DNA from: Sinohyriopsis cumingii | Taxonomy: Eukaryota; Mollusca; Bivalvia; Unionida; Unionidae | NCBI GenBank assembly: GCA_028554795.2 | Contig: CM068831.1 | Location: 31,239,659-31,303,658 of the forward strand | Reading direction: 5' to 3' | DNA: 64,000 bases | Notes under the pieces: model-generated | Told to the model about the DNA's origin: nothing | What the model saw: only the letters and a program-made list of their open reading frames with translations | Database searches by the model: none | In this document: positions 27,205 to 39,590 of the stretch, in pieces | Numbering within the stretch: position 1 is the stretch's first letter | How the letters are laid out: each line of letters begins with the position of its first letter | Translations under genes and position numbers: made by a program

Positions 27205-27761
27205 GTAAGATAACCGTCTATGTACAATTTATCATAGTAGAAGACTTTTTAGTGTTATAATAATTTTTAGTGTTAAGATGTTAATCTAACATCAGTATGT
27301 TTAAACATTAGATTATTTTAATATTTCTTTGCTATTCTTTAATATAATGTATTCGAAAGTTTAATTGTTTGAAGAACTTATATTTACTTGTAATTATATT
27401 ATTGATTATAGTAAAAAGCAACGTTCCCTATAAACTTCATACTCAGTAATAGTTAATTTAGAAATAAAATACTCTTTAAATAATAGAATTTAATATGTTG
27501 ACATTTTAGAATAAATTCAGTAACATATATTTCAATTACGGTATTTCTCTGAAATATTGAATTTTAGATTCATTTGCTATCGAGAATTTTTTCGATATTT
27601 ACTTATCTGTATTATATTCTAAACGGCAGATATTATACAGTGTATGATGTTGGTAAGTGAAAGAATATCCTAGTTTTATATGTATTCCTTATATCCGCAA
27701 TTTAAGCTTATGTAGTTTGATATTGGAATGTAATTTTATATGTTGAGTATTTCAATAAAGT

Positions 27762-27800
27762 TTGCTAGCCAGGAAACTCAAACAGCTTCTGTCTTTGCAG
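27762..27800. repeat. 39-bp near-copy of 27166-27204
   Basis: The two 39-mers agree at 36 positions and both end in TTCTGTCTTTGCAG. The first is followed by a splice-donor sequence, the second is not. Confidence 0.85.
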
Positions 27801-28171
27801 CTCGATCCCCTACCCTCGCAAGCCAAATTCCCCAGATGTAGCCACATCTTCATCATCAAGTGACACCTCTTTCCAGAGGATTGAACTTCCCTCCTTCTCT
27901 CTCTCTGTTTTGGAAACAGCTTGACTTAGAGTTTACGAGAAAATCCATCTCATAAAAGTCTATGGATAAAAAAAAATTCCGATAGATACAAACCATTTTT
28001 CTTCATAAAACTACTATAACAATGAAATATCCGGGATATCATTTACGAATGCATACATTTACATATAATAACATATGTCGTTATGGCTATTCCATTGATA
28101 GGTTAATAAAACTATTTTCCGGCATGTGCAACAAGTTGAAATAAATTAGTGAAAACATAATAAATTTAAAG

Positions 28172-28366
28172 GTTTTATTCCTGTAAAGTTTCGCTAACAC
28201 AACTGTTTTTCTGTTTCATTTGTTCGTCTTGACTATGTTTAGCATTTGCCTTTGAGAAAGACACATTAAGAGTCGAAATGGCTCAGGCTAATTTGATACT
28301 AGTCTTTTTTTTACTGTTTTGTCAGTTTATTGCATTTATCTTAATCAATCCCTGACACATGTGATC
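28172..28366. repeat. Dispersed repeat, copy 1 (partner at 55958-56146)
   Basis: Shared blocks in the same order include GTAAAGTTT, ACACAACTGTT, TTTATTGCATTTAT and TAATCAATCCCTGA. The copies differ at many positions. The family is not recognised. Confidence 0.7.
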
Positions 28367-28839
28367 CCTTGCTGGATTGGGTGTACTTGAAAGGATTGTT
28401 AGTTGCCATTTGTTTTGTTTTCTTTATGTACATGTGCTGGTCATTCTCAAGCGACGAGGTAAATCAAACCGTCACGTACTATAAAACAGCTTACACGGGA
28501 TACATCATATTCATTAGTTAATTTACGTTTCAAACTCGTGTATAATTATTTTATTTCTTGATTACCTATTTATAGCAACCTGAATTTTTAGGAGCTTTGG
28601 AATTTGTTTTGTTCATGCCTTTGAAAATAAAAAATATTTATTTTATACATTCGTAAATAACTATGTGCAAAATATTCGCAAACCCTAATGAGTTAATGTT
28701 GGTTTACATCCACTACGACGGCATTGTGATGATATCATATTTCCTGTGCAAAGGAAGCAAAACTGAGTATCAATGAAAAAGAAACAATACACAAGAAAAA
28801 GAAACAAGTTTGACTTCACATATAAATGTAATATAATAT

Positions 28840-28841
<2 letters not shown>

Positions 28842-28917
<76 letters not shown>
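28842..28917. repeat. Compound (TA)n(GA)n microsatellite
   Basis: TA repeats run directly into GA repeats. The surrounding 28.4-31.3 kb has no supported gene. Confidence 0.97.
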
Positions 28918-28919
<2 letters not shown>

Positions 28920-31300
28920 AAAAACAAACTGTTCTTTAGGTTGTAGCTAATAGAGTTGGACTGAAATAGATGATATCTCATAAATATTAAACAATATATT
29001 TGTAGGCTTGTATTCATAGGGGCGTAAGTGTAAAAGTGAAATAAGTTAACGTTCTCGTCCATTTTTATTCCAATCTAAATAAATAACTTTACGATTTTGA
29101 TAGTTTGGACTTGGCTATACCCATGTAAACAGTAGAAGCTTACTTCTACTGTATTCGAAACGTTTTAGAAACAGTATCAGCTGAAGATAAAATCTAGCAT
29201 TGGAATATGAAGTGATAGTAAGCGTATATTTCGAAATAGTTTGTAATATGGATACACTCTGGTGTAGACAAGAAGCTGATATAAACTGAATATATCAAAC
29301 TGGTGAGTTTCAGACCAAAAATAAGTCAAGTAATGTTATTTTGGAGTGCGCAGTCTTGTACACACACGCCCATATCTACATCAAGCTCATCTCTATCTAT
29401 CTCTCTCTCTCTCTCTCTCTAACTCAGATATCCTGTTATTAAATTTTATTATTTGTCATTTTAGCAAAATAACCACTATAGTGCAAACATTAAAGTTAAT
29501 ACTCTTTTAAATGAATTGTACACTTCCAAGGTCCAATAGGCGATATTCCAATATGTACACAGCCATTAATATTGGTAAAATGAATAAAATAGACATTATT
29601 GTTGCAGTTTAATGATAAGTGTATATGTCCACCATGGAGTTCACTTTAAGAAGTAGCCGAACATCATTGTTCAGAGGATGCTGCTCATAGTATGGTTCAA
29701 CGACCAAAGGTAATATTTATACCATGTTGTAAACAACTGGTTGCCTTCAGCTGATTGGCTATATGCAAATTACGGGTATTGATTGCTATTTTGTATGTAT
29801 TCATGCACTGTTCAACCAAGTTAGAAAGCTCTTTTTAACACACTTTTTTAATATGTTTTACTTTTGTTCTTTACAGATTTAAACTTTAATTATATGGATT
29901 GACTAGTTTATATTTTACTTTCGCCGATCATAGTTTGCAGAACGTTCTTTGCTTCAAACTTCAATAAACTTAATAAATAAAATGGGTCGTACTTAGTTAT
30001 ATACTAGTATTTAAATCTGTATTATGTTTTAAAAAAAGTCTGGAGCGAAAAATTAGTCTAAAACCAATGTGCACACGTGCAAATTTTCAAAGGCTGGAAA
30101 CTTGTATGTCCTTCTTTTTGTTTTTTTTTTTTAACCTGTGTATTGATGATATATGAAAACAACGACGAGCATAATGATACTTAACATCGTTAATACAGTC
30201 TTTCTTTTGCGGCAAAAGCAGCTTTTTAGTAACATACCTTAACATAACATTATTTTGTATCCCATACTATACACGCTTGTGCCATATAATTTTAATTTGT
30301 ATATCTTTAAACAAAAAACAAATAAACGTATTGCTATTTTGTTTATACATACGTGTGTATAAGAACAGGGTAAAGTGAATTATAATGTAGGAATTAGATG
30401 ATAGATGAATTACCTACTGCCCATCCTAACAGTATTTGAAGTACAATACTACCAGATGACGCAGCTCCTTTCCCGTAACCTGGATTAAGCGATAAGAACA
30501 TTTGACCAGTCTATACTTGTGTCTAATGTTATGAAATGAAGAACTTCCTTGTATTGCCAGAAATACTAGATCGCTCTCAGCATTCGGGAACCAGAAACTG
30601 CCAAGGGATGGGCAGTAAGTGCGTTGTGATTCGTCCAGTTTTGATCTTGATTTCTCTTCGTTTTCTTCATATAACATATCAGTTGCAGTTCTTAACATGA
30701 ATGTCACGTGAAGGTCAATACATTATCATTAAGGTTCCTTTATAGTGTTGTTGCGAGCATTCGTATTTACAAATCCAGGTGATACGTGATTATACAAAGC
30801 TGGTTTTTCCTTTGCGTTTCTTACACTTTGCGTTCATAAGATCCAAAGCAATTTCCCATCATACGGTTAGTGTACGCATACTATCTGATATCCGAGGCCT
30901 AGAACTCATCTTAACTGTGATTGTAAATCGTATATTTAGATTGTTTGTTTGCATGCTTGTCGTTGTTTGTTTTGTGTTTTTATTTTGTTTGTTTTCTTTT
31001 TTCTAGCCTTAACAAGAGTAAAGGATTTGGTACATTATCAAACAAAGAGATTTGGCATTACGAAGTTGACACTTTCTTGTAAGGTTGCAACAATTTATGT
31101 TTGGTTATTTGCAAAATAGCAAATATTTTCTTAAAAGATTCTGACATGTAGTCTTTTTATATTGATATGCTTTAAAAATAATTACAAAAGTAAATTTCAA
31201 AACTAAAACTCTGCACTCGAGATAAATATAAATGAAATCTGTCCCACGTAAGAGACATAAGCAAGGAGAGTTTATCTATTACAAAATGTTTTGCATGCGT

Positions 31301-31303
31301 GTT

Positions 31304-31342
<39 letters not shown>
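31301..31342. repeat. Compound (GT)n(GA)n microsatellite
   Basis: GT repeats run directly into GA repeats. Confidence 0.95.
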
Positions 31343-31689
31343 ACATCGTATCCATAAGTTAAAATAAACAAATCAATACAAAGCAAAACTAAACATTTTT
31401 GGATATTTTGATGAATAAAATTGGCAATTAAATGTCAAAACAAAAACCTAATTTATTCTATTTGACTGTCTTTCTTTCATTGATATGTGCTCGCTGTCTA
31501 TGGTTCATCTGCTGTGTCTTCTGATTGTCTTGCGTTAGGTTTCTTCAGTGGCATAGGTTTTCCTGCGCGCTGTTTTTCTTTTCTTTCCGTTTGCCTTGCC
31601 TTAAATTGACCTGTTATCTAGTATCTACCACCATGTGATCTAACATACTATACCCAGACTATAAGATCACGAATCTGCTGGATTGATTA

Positions 31690-32110
31690 AGATTCATTGA
31701 ACGTCTATCAAATAGCAACACTATACAGTGATCTTCTATTCAACACGCAACACCTACTATACAGCACGCCATTTGCAGCAACAACTGTCCACGTATCTAC
31801 TACCCAACACCCAGACTATACATCAACACCTCTTGAGGGAACAATATCCAACGAGTTACTATCTGACACCAATATATACCATCATCATTGAGTATTCAAT
31901 TCCCGTTGATCTAGTCAAACTCACACACCTCCGATACGTCACAGCCACTACCAAACACCTCAACCATGCCATGTTCAACGATAAAATGCTCACATATCTA
32001 CTATCCAACACGCACTACAACATCTACACACCATTGCAATGATCAACATTTGGACATATACTTTTAACCATTCAACATTTACTAGTCAACAGTGCAATAT
32101 AAGTCTCTAA
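31690..32110. other. Strand-asymmetric C/A-rich tract, possibly degenerate minisatellite
   Basis: The plus strand is strikingly poor in G. Phrases of the type CTACTATACAGCACGCC, ATCTACTACCCAACACCCAG and CTACTATCCAACACGCACTAC recur. The open frames here are His/Thr/Tyr-rich and look like a by-product of the composition, not a gene. Confidence 0.45.
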
Positions 32111-33079
32111 CACGTTCAAAATGTTATCAATACTTCACACCTGCTAATTAAGGGAAGGATATAAAACAAAGTGGATGAAAGCAAAAGTTATACCTGTTCA
32201 TTGATATATTTTGATTTAGATATATTAATTTATTTTTAATTCATAAATATTATTTTAGAATTTTATGTTTAAATTTTAAACTTTACAACTCGAGTCCCAC
32301 TTGCAAGATTTGATAGATATAAAAATGGGAAGGTTGACCTATCCATATATTTCTTTTAACCTTTTAATGATTTTTAGCAACTGCATTTAAATGAGTTTCT
32401 TGCAGTAATGTTCCTGGTAACGCCTCTTTATTCCAAAACCGATTCCGAGGATATTCTCACACATGTACCTAAGAGTACCTCAAAAACGATGTTTTGAAAG
32501 TTATGTTGAATGTTGGAAAGTATGATAGGCCATGCGGTCGCACCATTAATATAAATTATTTACTTACCCAGGATTACCTGCGTGGTGGCGTGTAGTAAAA
32601 CATATAAACCAAAACATTACTGTCAGAAACCAAATTCATATGATAATGTTAATGAGTCTCGAAAAACAACACGTGTTGATCCCGTCAGGGAAAGAAGTTC
32701 GATTGAACATCTATTAGGACAAAAAATACTTGTGCCAAAACCATTGTTCTGTTACTCATGCCAAAGAATTAAAATACGTAGGAAAACGTGGAAATGCAAT
32801 TAAAATTCCACATGCAGAACTTGAATAGGCAGAAGCGAACAATCGTGGAAATCGTTGACATTTACATTACATCATTGTAAAAAGGAAACCAATGATGTAT
32901 GAAGATAATTCTAAATCTTTCACGACAAAACAAAATCATGCCACTTACGATTATGGCAACGCAAGAATCTTAGTTGGAAGAATGCAATTTCGTGTGTTTA
33001 TTACTACTATTTCAAATCTAGTTTTAAATCGAAGACTACACTGATCTGAATAAAAATTATAAGTAACGGATCCCATACT

Positions 33080-33624
33080 TTAAGCAGTAATCAGAATGAC
33101 TGGCTGGACTCCAATCATTGATCAATGATCATATGTTTCAGGGTCAGTTACCTTCACCTTTATTCAATGGCAATCTAAGTAATGCAGGTCTCAACGGAGT
33201 TACATATAACTATCCTTTTCAAGTCAGTCACTACACTGTTTCCATGGCAGACGTTTTCAGATAAGGCGAGACGTTGTGTAATAGACCCTTTGAACCTAAT
33301 TTAATCCTGAAGAATTATTTGACATTTAACGTGACCCTGAAGCACATCCGCAATTAGTTACTAGCAGTACAGATGGTATTAAATACGAGAGTTATGCAGA
33401 ATACTACGACTGTCAGGACACGATTTCACCTAGATAAAGGCAGTGTTGAATGAAGTTTCCAACCCTTAACATCTGGACAAATCCATGTGAAAATGTGGCA
33501 TAATCCACATGTTGACAAACAAGTGACAGTAGTAATCGTCTTTGCTGGATTCAACAATGCTGTTCAAATCACTATTTTCACAGACATGATCCTGCAGTAC
33601 ACAAAACAAATTCATTTATCTTAA
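33080..33624 (+). pseudogene. Decayed Polinton/adintovirus-type capsid-like gene fragment
   Basis: One plus-strand frame stays protein-like for about 180 codons with only three internal stops between about 33140 and the final TAA near 33624. It shows an N-terminal part with LSNAGLNGVTYNYPFQVSHY, then PFEPNLILKNYLTFN, and a C-terminal part with SGQIHVKMW and VTVVIVFAGFNNAVQI. This order of a SNxxxNGxxxxNPFxFxxY-like motif, a PxxPNFxxKxYxxxY-like motif and a Gxxxxxxx-VTVxVxxEFxN-like end is what I recall for the Polinton-encoded capsid-type family known from C. elegans F54H12.2-like proteins. The stops show it is dead. Upstream conservation is lost before about 33080. The assignment is from motif memory and needs a profile search. 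Confidence 0.45.
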
Positions 33625-33699
33625 AGTCTTGGACATAAACGTTCAATAAAATGACATACAGCAATCAAAATCAAGTCAGAGTGGTTAGGTAGAAAACGA

Positions 33700-35180
33700 A
33701 CAGTTCTTTTACTATACCAAGAATTACACAGTCGGGCTCAACAGTTGCTTGAGACAAGTGACTTTTGATTTGTCAAGTCGAAAAGTTGCAGTAAGCCTTG
33801 AAGCTTTACCTCTTATCAAGTAAAATAAATCGGTGAACGACTGTTATAAAAACTTTCAAGACTACCAAAACCCAATTGACTGAAACTAAACGCATGGGAG
33901 GTTCTCTTGAAGCAGTGGAATAAATATTATTCCTACACCCCCACTTACCTGACGGAGCAGTTGAAAGCAAAAGGCATATTTTAAATTATATTCTAATATC
34001 AGATGTCAAGTCTTTCTTAGAACTATAATCAACGAATGCGTTGCGATCATATTACCTCCTACGACACTGTTTGGGTACAGACCCATAGGAACCAGTGTCT
34101 GTGCAAAACCTGAACTCCTTCGTCTACGTCGTTAACACCGACGACAATAAATGCATTGAGTGACTGCTTTTTGTAATTACCATATTGTAAAATATGTTGA
34201 TTCGCATGGATTACACCGACTCCATCAAAGACAATATCTTATACTTAAGTAGAAATAACAGTTGTTTCGACCCTATTTTCTCAATGTGAGATTTAATTGA
34301 ATTGTTTGTGTAATTGATATAATTGTCAGGCTGTTGTTCTTAATCTCTTTTAAAAAATAGGAAACGAGATTTTCCTGTCCTAGGGATCAGACTAGTACAA
34401 ATTTTGAGAATCAGCTAGCAATTAAATTAGGTGTAAAGCATTCAAGATTGTTATATATTAGATCGTGGTTGGAAACTCGTTTTCAAACTCAGTTGTAGAG
34501 TAGTTTTTATTTCATAGTTTAAACATACCTAATGTGCTAAATTGTGAAAATGGGGTCGGATTTCAAGTTCTTACAACATTATATGAGCCATTCACATTGC
34601 AAATATAATGGTACACGCGAATCTAATACAAGAAGCTTGGTATAGAAATCCCAAAGGGAAAAAGGTTTATTACAAATTAAGAACTAACGGTTTAAAGAAG
34701 GAAAGACGATATCAGTTGCATATAAACAATGATGTTATACAATTTTCTTTTGGGAAACATTATTAAAGGCTTTAGAACCATGCTGATATATCGATTAAAG
34801 AATTTACGTTCTCCTGTGGAATGTTCGAGTCATATTGCATAAGGATATCGTTCATTCGCTTACAATATTTTATGCTTTTTCTGGAACTCAGCTAAAAGAC
34901 TGTTTGTCCTAATACAAGTAGTCAGATACATTAATAGTTACAGCTTGTCACATACCACATAACGTTTACAATGATGCAATGCCATACGAACGCAGACTAT
35001 ATCGATTATTGGTTCTTACATGCTTAATGCACCATTTCGGTTTAGACTAGTACACAAGACAAAAAAGTCCAGACTGTACTAGTTGAAAAAAGAAACGCAG
35101 ATAAAAACAATTAGCCTTTCTCTGCGATTCGTGTTTTCGAACTGATTTAGTCTCCTAGTCTGGAAATAATTAAAGGAATG
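33700..35180. other. AT-rich stretch without supported genes
   Basis: Only short frames are seen. A patch at about 34040-34140 is coding-like on both strands but too short to assign. Confidence 0.45.
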
Positions 35181-35185
35181 CGGCA

Positions 35186-35289
35186 ACCTATCACTGCCTT
35201 AGTTATAAAATGTACAACTAATGGTTTCCTTAATTATAAATTTACAGCCTATATTTGCCTTAGTTATACAATTTACAACCTATTACTGC
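35186..35289. repeat. 31-bp-unit minisatellite, left part
   Basis: Units of 30-31 bp with the core GCCTTAGTTATAAAATTTACAA repeat about 3.3 times and stop abruptly at the LTR element. The array resumes at 42319 in register, so the element was inserted into one unit of an existing array. Confidence 0.85.
35285..35289. repeat. Target-site duplication ACTGC (left)
   Basis: The same five bases occur at 42319-42323, immediately outside the other LTR. Five bp is the usual duplication size for Ty3/Gypsy elements. Confidence 0.85.
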
Positions 35290-36509
35290 TGTCGCCGAAT
35301 AAAAACTGAGTGGGTCTTTGGACTAAATGAATAAGACAAACACAATGTGAGAAAGATGGAAATTTATGAATGAATTAAAAAAGATAAATATATGATGTAA
35401 AAATACAATGATTCTCTCACGCTCTCAACATACGATTTACTCAAATCACACTACACAACATTCACACATCGAAAATAAACCAAAAATATTAAATCAAAAT
35501 GAAGTACAGATCCAAGAAACCTCATGGACTGCACATACGCTTCAAACAGTATTTTACACAATAAGAGATTCACATGATCTCGAATATGAATTCTATTAAG
35601 ATTCAAAATAATCTTATGGATATAAAAAATGCAATGGAACAACAATTGATCCAAATGTATACCTCTTGACCCCTTGTACAGTCGCACGATTCCTTGGGTT
35701 GGTCCACACTCTTATCGACCACTCGCACCCTTTATGAATCCACCACGAGTACAGTCATACGTTACACGTACAGACAGCATACAGCACTTTTTCAATTTTG
35801 CTGCGTCTACGTCCGTGGCACAGACATACGTACATACATATATACGTATCGACAGCACGTAGCATTAAATGTTCTGGAAACTCCAGATAGCTCTAAGCAA
35901 CTTTAGACGGCTTCGGACAGCTTCAGACCGCTCTAGTCATATTCACAGTCACATTGACAATCACACTTCATAGACACAATCACAGCGACAGTCACAATCA
36001 GCTACAATAACAGTTAGAATCAGCTTCAAACACAGTCAGATACAATAAAACCAAATTGAACATAATAATAGTTTCTGTATAATCTCTAGATATATGATAA
36101 TACTTTAAATCTGCGTTGTAATAAATACGTTATTACGCGATAAGACATTACAAACCGAATAAACTTCGCATATCAAATAAAAATGTAAATTTAACACTTA
36201 CCCCTATGGCTGGAGAACAATGGATAGTGTATACTCCTTGACGTGATCCAAAAACGACCAGTGTGGTTTTAGAAATTGGTCTTACTTAAATCCATAGAAG
36301 AGTGAATACAAGTCAGGGTAGAATACCCGTGCATATCATGTTAGTCATGTTACCTCGTCACAAGCAATCTCTGGCTAGGTACATGTTAATACAGTTGCTT
36401 ACCTGGAAAAACACATTCACCCTAGATAACGTTGTACGCATGTACAACGAGAAATAGTCGAATTGTTTTAAGACAAAACCAAATTATTTCTTTGCCTAAT
36501 TCTGTGACA
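35290..36509 (-). repeat. Left LTR (3' LTR of the element), 1220 bp
   Basis: Starts TGTCGCCGAATAAAA and ends TTCTGTGACA on the plus strand. It contains a 257-bp segment (35311-35567) absent from the right LTR and bounded by GAG triplets. The shared part aligns to 41253-42318 with few substitutions. Confidence 0.92.
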
Positions 36510-36669
36510 ATACCTTATCCCTAAGAGAAAAAAATAAATGTACACATTTTTTCTAAAACCGTCACAGAATAAAAGAAAAATAACTACTAACGGTATGTTA
36601 CACTATTTACACGGGTAATACTGCAATCTGGATTTTCTATACTGGGTAAAAATTTATCCAAATTTCCAA

Positions 36670-37464
36670 TCATGCCCTACTCAAGTAGTCTGTCCCTATA
36701 TTTTCAGCCCCTATTATTGCCTCTACACGGAAGCGATATGATTGTAGTGTCAGCGCCCAACGCATCAATCGAGCGTTAGCGACCTTGGCTTTGTTAAAAT
36801 ACAGTGGGGTTGGTGATCAGTCCCGAGAACGAAATCTCTCCCAAAAAGATATGCATGATTTCTTCCCAATTCCCCACACTACGGCCAAACACTCTTTCTC
36901 AATAACTGAATAGTGTTTCTCCCTGGGTAGCAATTTCCTACTCGAATAAGCTACGGGAAACTTATTGCTATCTTGCTCTTGCAGTAAAACTGCTCCCAAC
37001 CCATTTTCCGAGGCATCTGTTCTTAAAATAAAGGGTTTGCTAACATCTGGCAATTGTAATATAGGTGCACTGATTCGTTTCTCTTTCAGCGCGCAAAAAG
37101 CTCTATCTTGTGGTGGTCCACACTCTACTTTGTTGGTTTGCCCCTTCTTTGTCACATCAGACAGTGGGCTGGCAATGGCTGCAAAGTTTGGTATAAACTT
37201 TCTATAAAACCCTACTAGACCTAGAAACGAACTAACTTGCGTTTTGTTGTCCGATTTAGGTGCGTTCCTAATCGCTTCCACTTGCTTGGGGTGAGGTTTC
37301 AACTGACCCGAAGCACTGACCCTATGACCCAAACAATCTAAGTCTGTATAGCCAATACTGCATTTAGTGGGTCTCACTGAGGTTCGCTCTGCGGAGTCTA
37401 TCGAAGAGTTCCTCCAAGACGGACGCGTTTTCACTCCAAGTATTCGTGTACACAAATATGACAT
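36670..37464 (-). pseudogene. pol: Gypsy RT C-terminus and RNase H domain (broken)
   Basis: The frame carries the RT thumb/connection region (FLGLVGFYRKFIPNFA) and then RNase H. The first catalytic Asp is in FILRTDASENGLGAVLLQ and the Glu is in EKECLAVVW, with the SRKLLPREKHYS segment between them. A frameshift near 36840 breaks the domain. Past it, TDHQP (third catalytic Asp) and then RLMRWALTLQSY and TDYLSRA can be read in other frames, ending at a TGA at 36670-36672, the likely original end of pol. RNase H removes the RNA strand during reverse transcription. The N-terminal 30 residues of this frame are out of frame with the true protein. Confidence 0.85.
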
Positions 37465-38221
37465 CTACAAAGCTATCAACGTTTGCTAAACCTCTTAGCA
37501 ATTTGCGCTTCAAACGACAACAGGTGGCACTGGCACCTACTAACCCGAATGGCATTACCTTGAATTGATATAATCCCTTCTGGGTCGCAAATGCTGTAAA
37601 TGTACGGGACTCTTGAACAATGGGAACCTGCCAATATCCCTTGGACAGATCTAATTTGGAAATCAATCGGTTGCCCGACAACTTCGCAAATAGACCCTCC
37701 ATATCTGGCATTTGTTCCGCATCGAACACCGTGATTTTATTTAACTGTCGAAAGTCGATACTGAATCGGTTCGTCCCATCTTTTTTTCTGACTAGCACTA
37801 CAGGAGAAGAATATGGCGAGTTGGAGGGTTCAATCACCCCCCGATCTAACATTTTGCTCACCTCTTCGTCCACAGCTTCTCGTGCGTTGTATGATACCAG
37901 ATAACCTTTGATTTTAATGGGGTCAGATGTATTCAATTTAATTTTGAGGTCTACCAAGGTTGTACAACACGGTCTGTTGGTGAATGCATCCGAGTATTTA
38001 ACCAAAAGCGCATTAATTTGTTGACGTTGGTCTTTGGTCAACTCTGCACTCACATCGACTTGACCTACCCCTTCCCTTGCAACACCCAAGGGACCCTCAA
38101 GGGAAACCTCGTGTTCTGCTTCTCCCAAGTCGTCGTCGATGACTGACGTACAAACGACATTCAAGACCCCTTTTTCTACATTGTCGATGTCTCTTGATGT
38201 ACAACTTAAGCATGTTAGCAT
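37380..38221 (-). pseudogene. pol: Gypsy reverse transcriptase (broken, altered active site)
   Basis: This frame carries the RT fingers and palm: PYSSPVVLVRKKDGTNRFSI, DFRQLNK, SKLDLSKGYWQVPI (catalytic Asp) and LYQFKVMPFGLVGASATC. The FVDD-type catalytic box reads FVDVIFVYT here, so the second Asp is Val, which should abolish polymerase activity. The PFGL box is also degraded after GASAT. The frame ends near 37364 and continues in another frame toward RNase H. Upstream it overlaps the integrase C-terminal frame: FHANML is common to both, which marks the frameshift point. Confidence 0.88.
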
Positions 38222-38480
38222 GGAATGTCTTTAAATTACCGTCTATGTCAATTTTATAGTCCATGTCATTCTTGACCTCCCTAACTTCGTAGGGACCTTT
38301 CCACTGGACTAGTAACTTATTTTTGCTAGTAGGAAGAAGCAAGAAAACCTGATCTCCTACAAGAAATTTCCTATTTCGCGCTCTACGGTTATAATACTTG
38401 GCATATCTGCGTCCCGATTTCATTAATTCGTCGCGTGCCATCTGACATGTACTTTCCAGTTTATCTCGCAGATCTAACAC
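38097..38480 (-). pseudogene. pol: Integrase C-terminal domain with GPY motif
   Basis: The frame contains RARNRKFLVGDQVFLLLP and LLVQWKGPYEVREV. This is the SH3-like C-terminal integrase domain with the GPY/F motif found in many Ty3/Gypsy and retroviral-type integrases. It directly precedes RT. The last residues of this frame, after TFHANML, are out of frame. Confidence 0.85.
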
Positions 38481-38595
38481 GTACTGGTAAGTAGTTTTAT
38501 TTCCTCGCTCGTGACGTCACCTGTCCACAGTTCGCGTAGTATCCGCATCGGGCCTCGAACTGTTCTTCCGTACAGCAATTCGAAGGGTGAAAACC

Positions 38596-39325
38596 CTAAA
38601 CTTTATTGCGGTACTTCACGGTACACGAACAGACCGCGTTAAAATAGAGGTCCCAGTCTTGCGAACGTTCCGCGCACATCTTTCGTAGCATGCTTTTTAG
38701 GGTACCATTAAATTTCTCTACCAGTCCATTGCACATCGGATGGTATGGGGTAGTGTTTAGCTGTTTGATTGATAACAGTCTACTTATTTCACCCATGAGG
38801 TCGGAGGTGAATTGGGCACCACAATCCGTAAGGATTTCTTCTGGCATCCCTACCCTACTGAAGATGTCAACCAATGCTTCAGCCACCCGTTCCGTTTCAA
38901 TAGTTGGTAACACTACAGCTTCGGGATATATGGTTGCGTAATCCACAAGACTAAGAATATACCGGTTCTTCCTTTCTGTAACTGCTTGTATTGGACCTAC
39001 AATATCCACCGCCACTCTTTTAAACGGTGTATCTATTAATGGCATCTGTCCCAAGGGCACCCTTGTAACCCTTCCCTTACATACGGTTTTCTGGCATACG
39101 TCACAAGACCTACAGAACCGTGTGACATCGCCATTAACAACAGGCCAGTAGAATTCAGCGACTACTCTACTGGTGGTATTCGCCTTACCTAGGTGTCCTG
39201 CCATGCTAGACTCATGGGCCACCCTAAGTACTTTAGATCTGTATCTCTGGGGTACGACCACTTGCCAATACCTCTTACCCTCCGGAGTGATAAACTCCCT
39301 ATGAATTAGCCCGTTCCTACGAACG
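38596..39325 (-). pseudogene. pol: Integrase zinc-binding and catalytic core domains
   Basis: The N-terminal HHCC zinc-binding domain shows HESSMAGHLG and CRSCDVC. The catalytic core carries VAVDIVGPI (first Asp), LTDCGAQFTS (second Asp) and NGLVEKFNGTLK (Glu), so the D-D-E triad is present. The enzyme would insert the reverse-transcribed DNA into the host chromosome. The frame starts around 39325 after a frameshift and ends early at 38596 with a short out-of-frame tail. The linker to the GPY domain contains another stop and frameshift. Confidence 0.88.
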
Positions 39326-39590
39326 AATCTCGAGCTGCCCCACCCTTGCAGTGTCTAATTGCGCCGGACGCGATTTTCCCAATAACAGTTTTGATGGATT
39401 CGTCACGTTCTTGTTCTCGTTTGAATTCATCACGCGAAATTCCGGAGATCGATTCAGGGACTATTAATTTCTGAAACGCGTTTTTCTCTCGTCTGGTTTG
39501 CGCTCGCGTTTCAACTGCCTGGGCCAAAGGTGTCCTGAAATTTGCTATGGTTGGAAGACGGGAACCTTCAACATTACCGATCGTCAGATC
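39306..39590 (-). pseudogene. pol: Protease-integrase linker region
   Basis: In the same frame as gag and protease, after a TAA at 39591, the sequence continues through a VETRAQTRREKNAFQKL segment to about 39325. A basic TRAQ-type linker of this kind often lies before the integrase zinc domain in Gypsy elements. No catalytic role is apparent. Confidence 0.6.

Noticed and set aside
35408..35906. ORFs of 60-78 codons inside the LTRs
   Set aside because: They lie within the LTRs, lack motifs and are repeated in the other LTR (41292-41666) only because of LTR identity.
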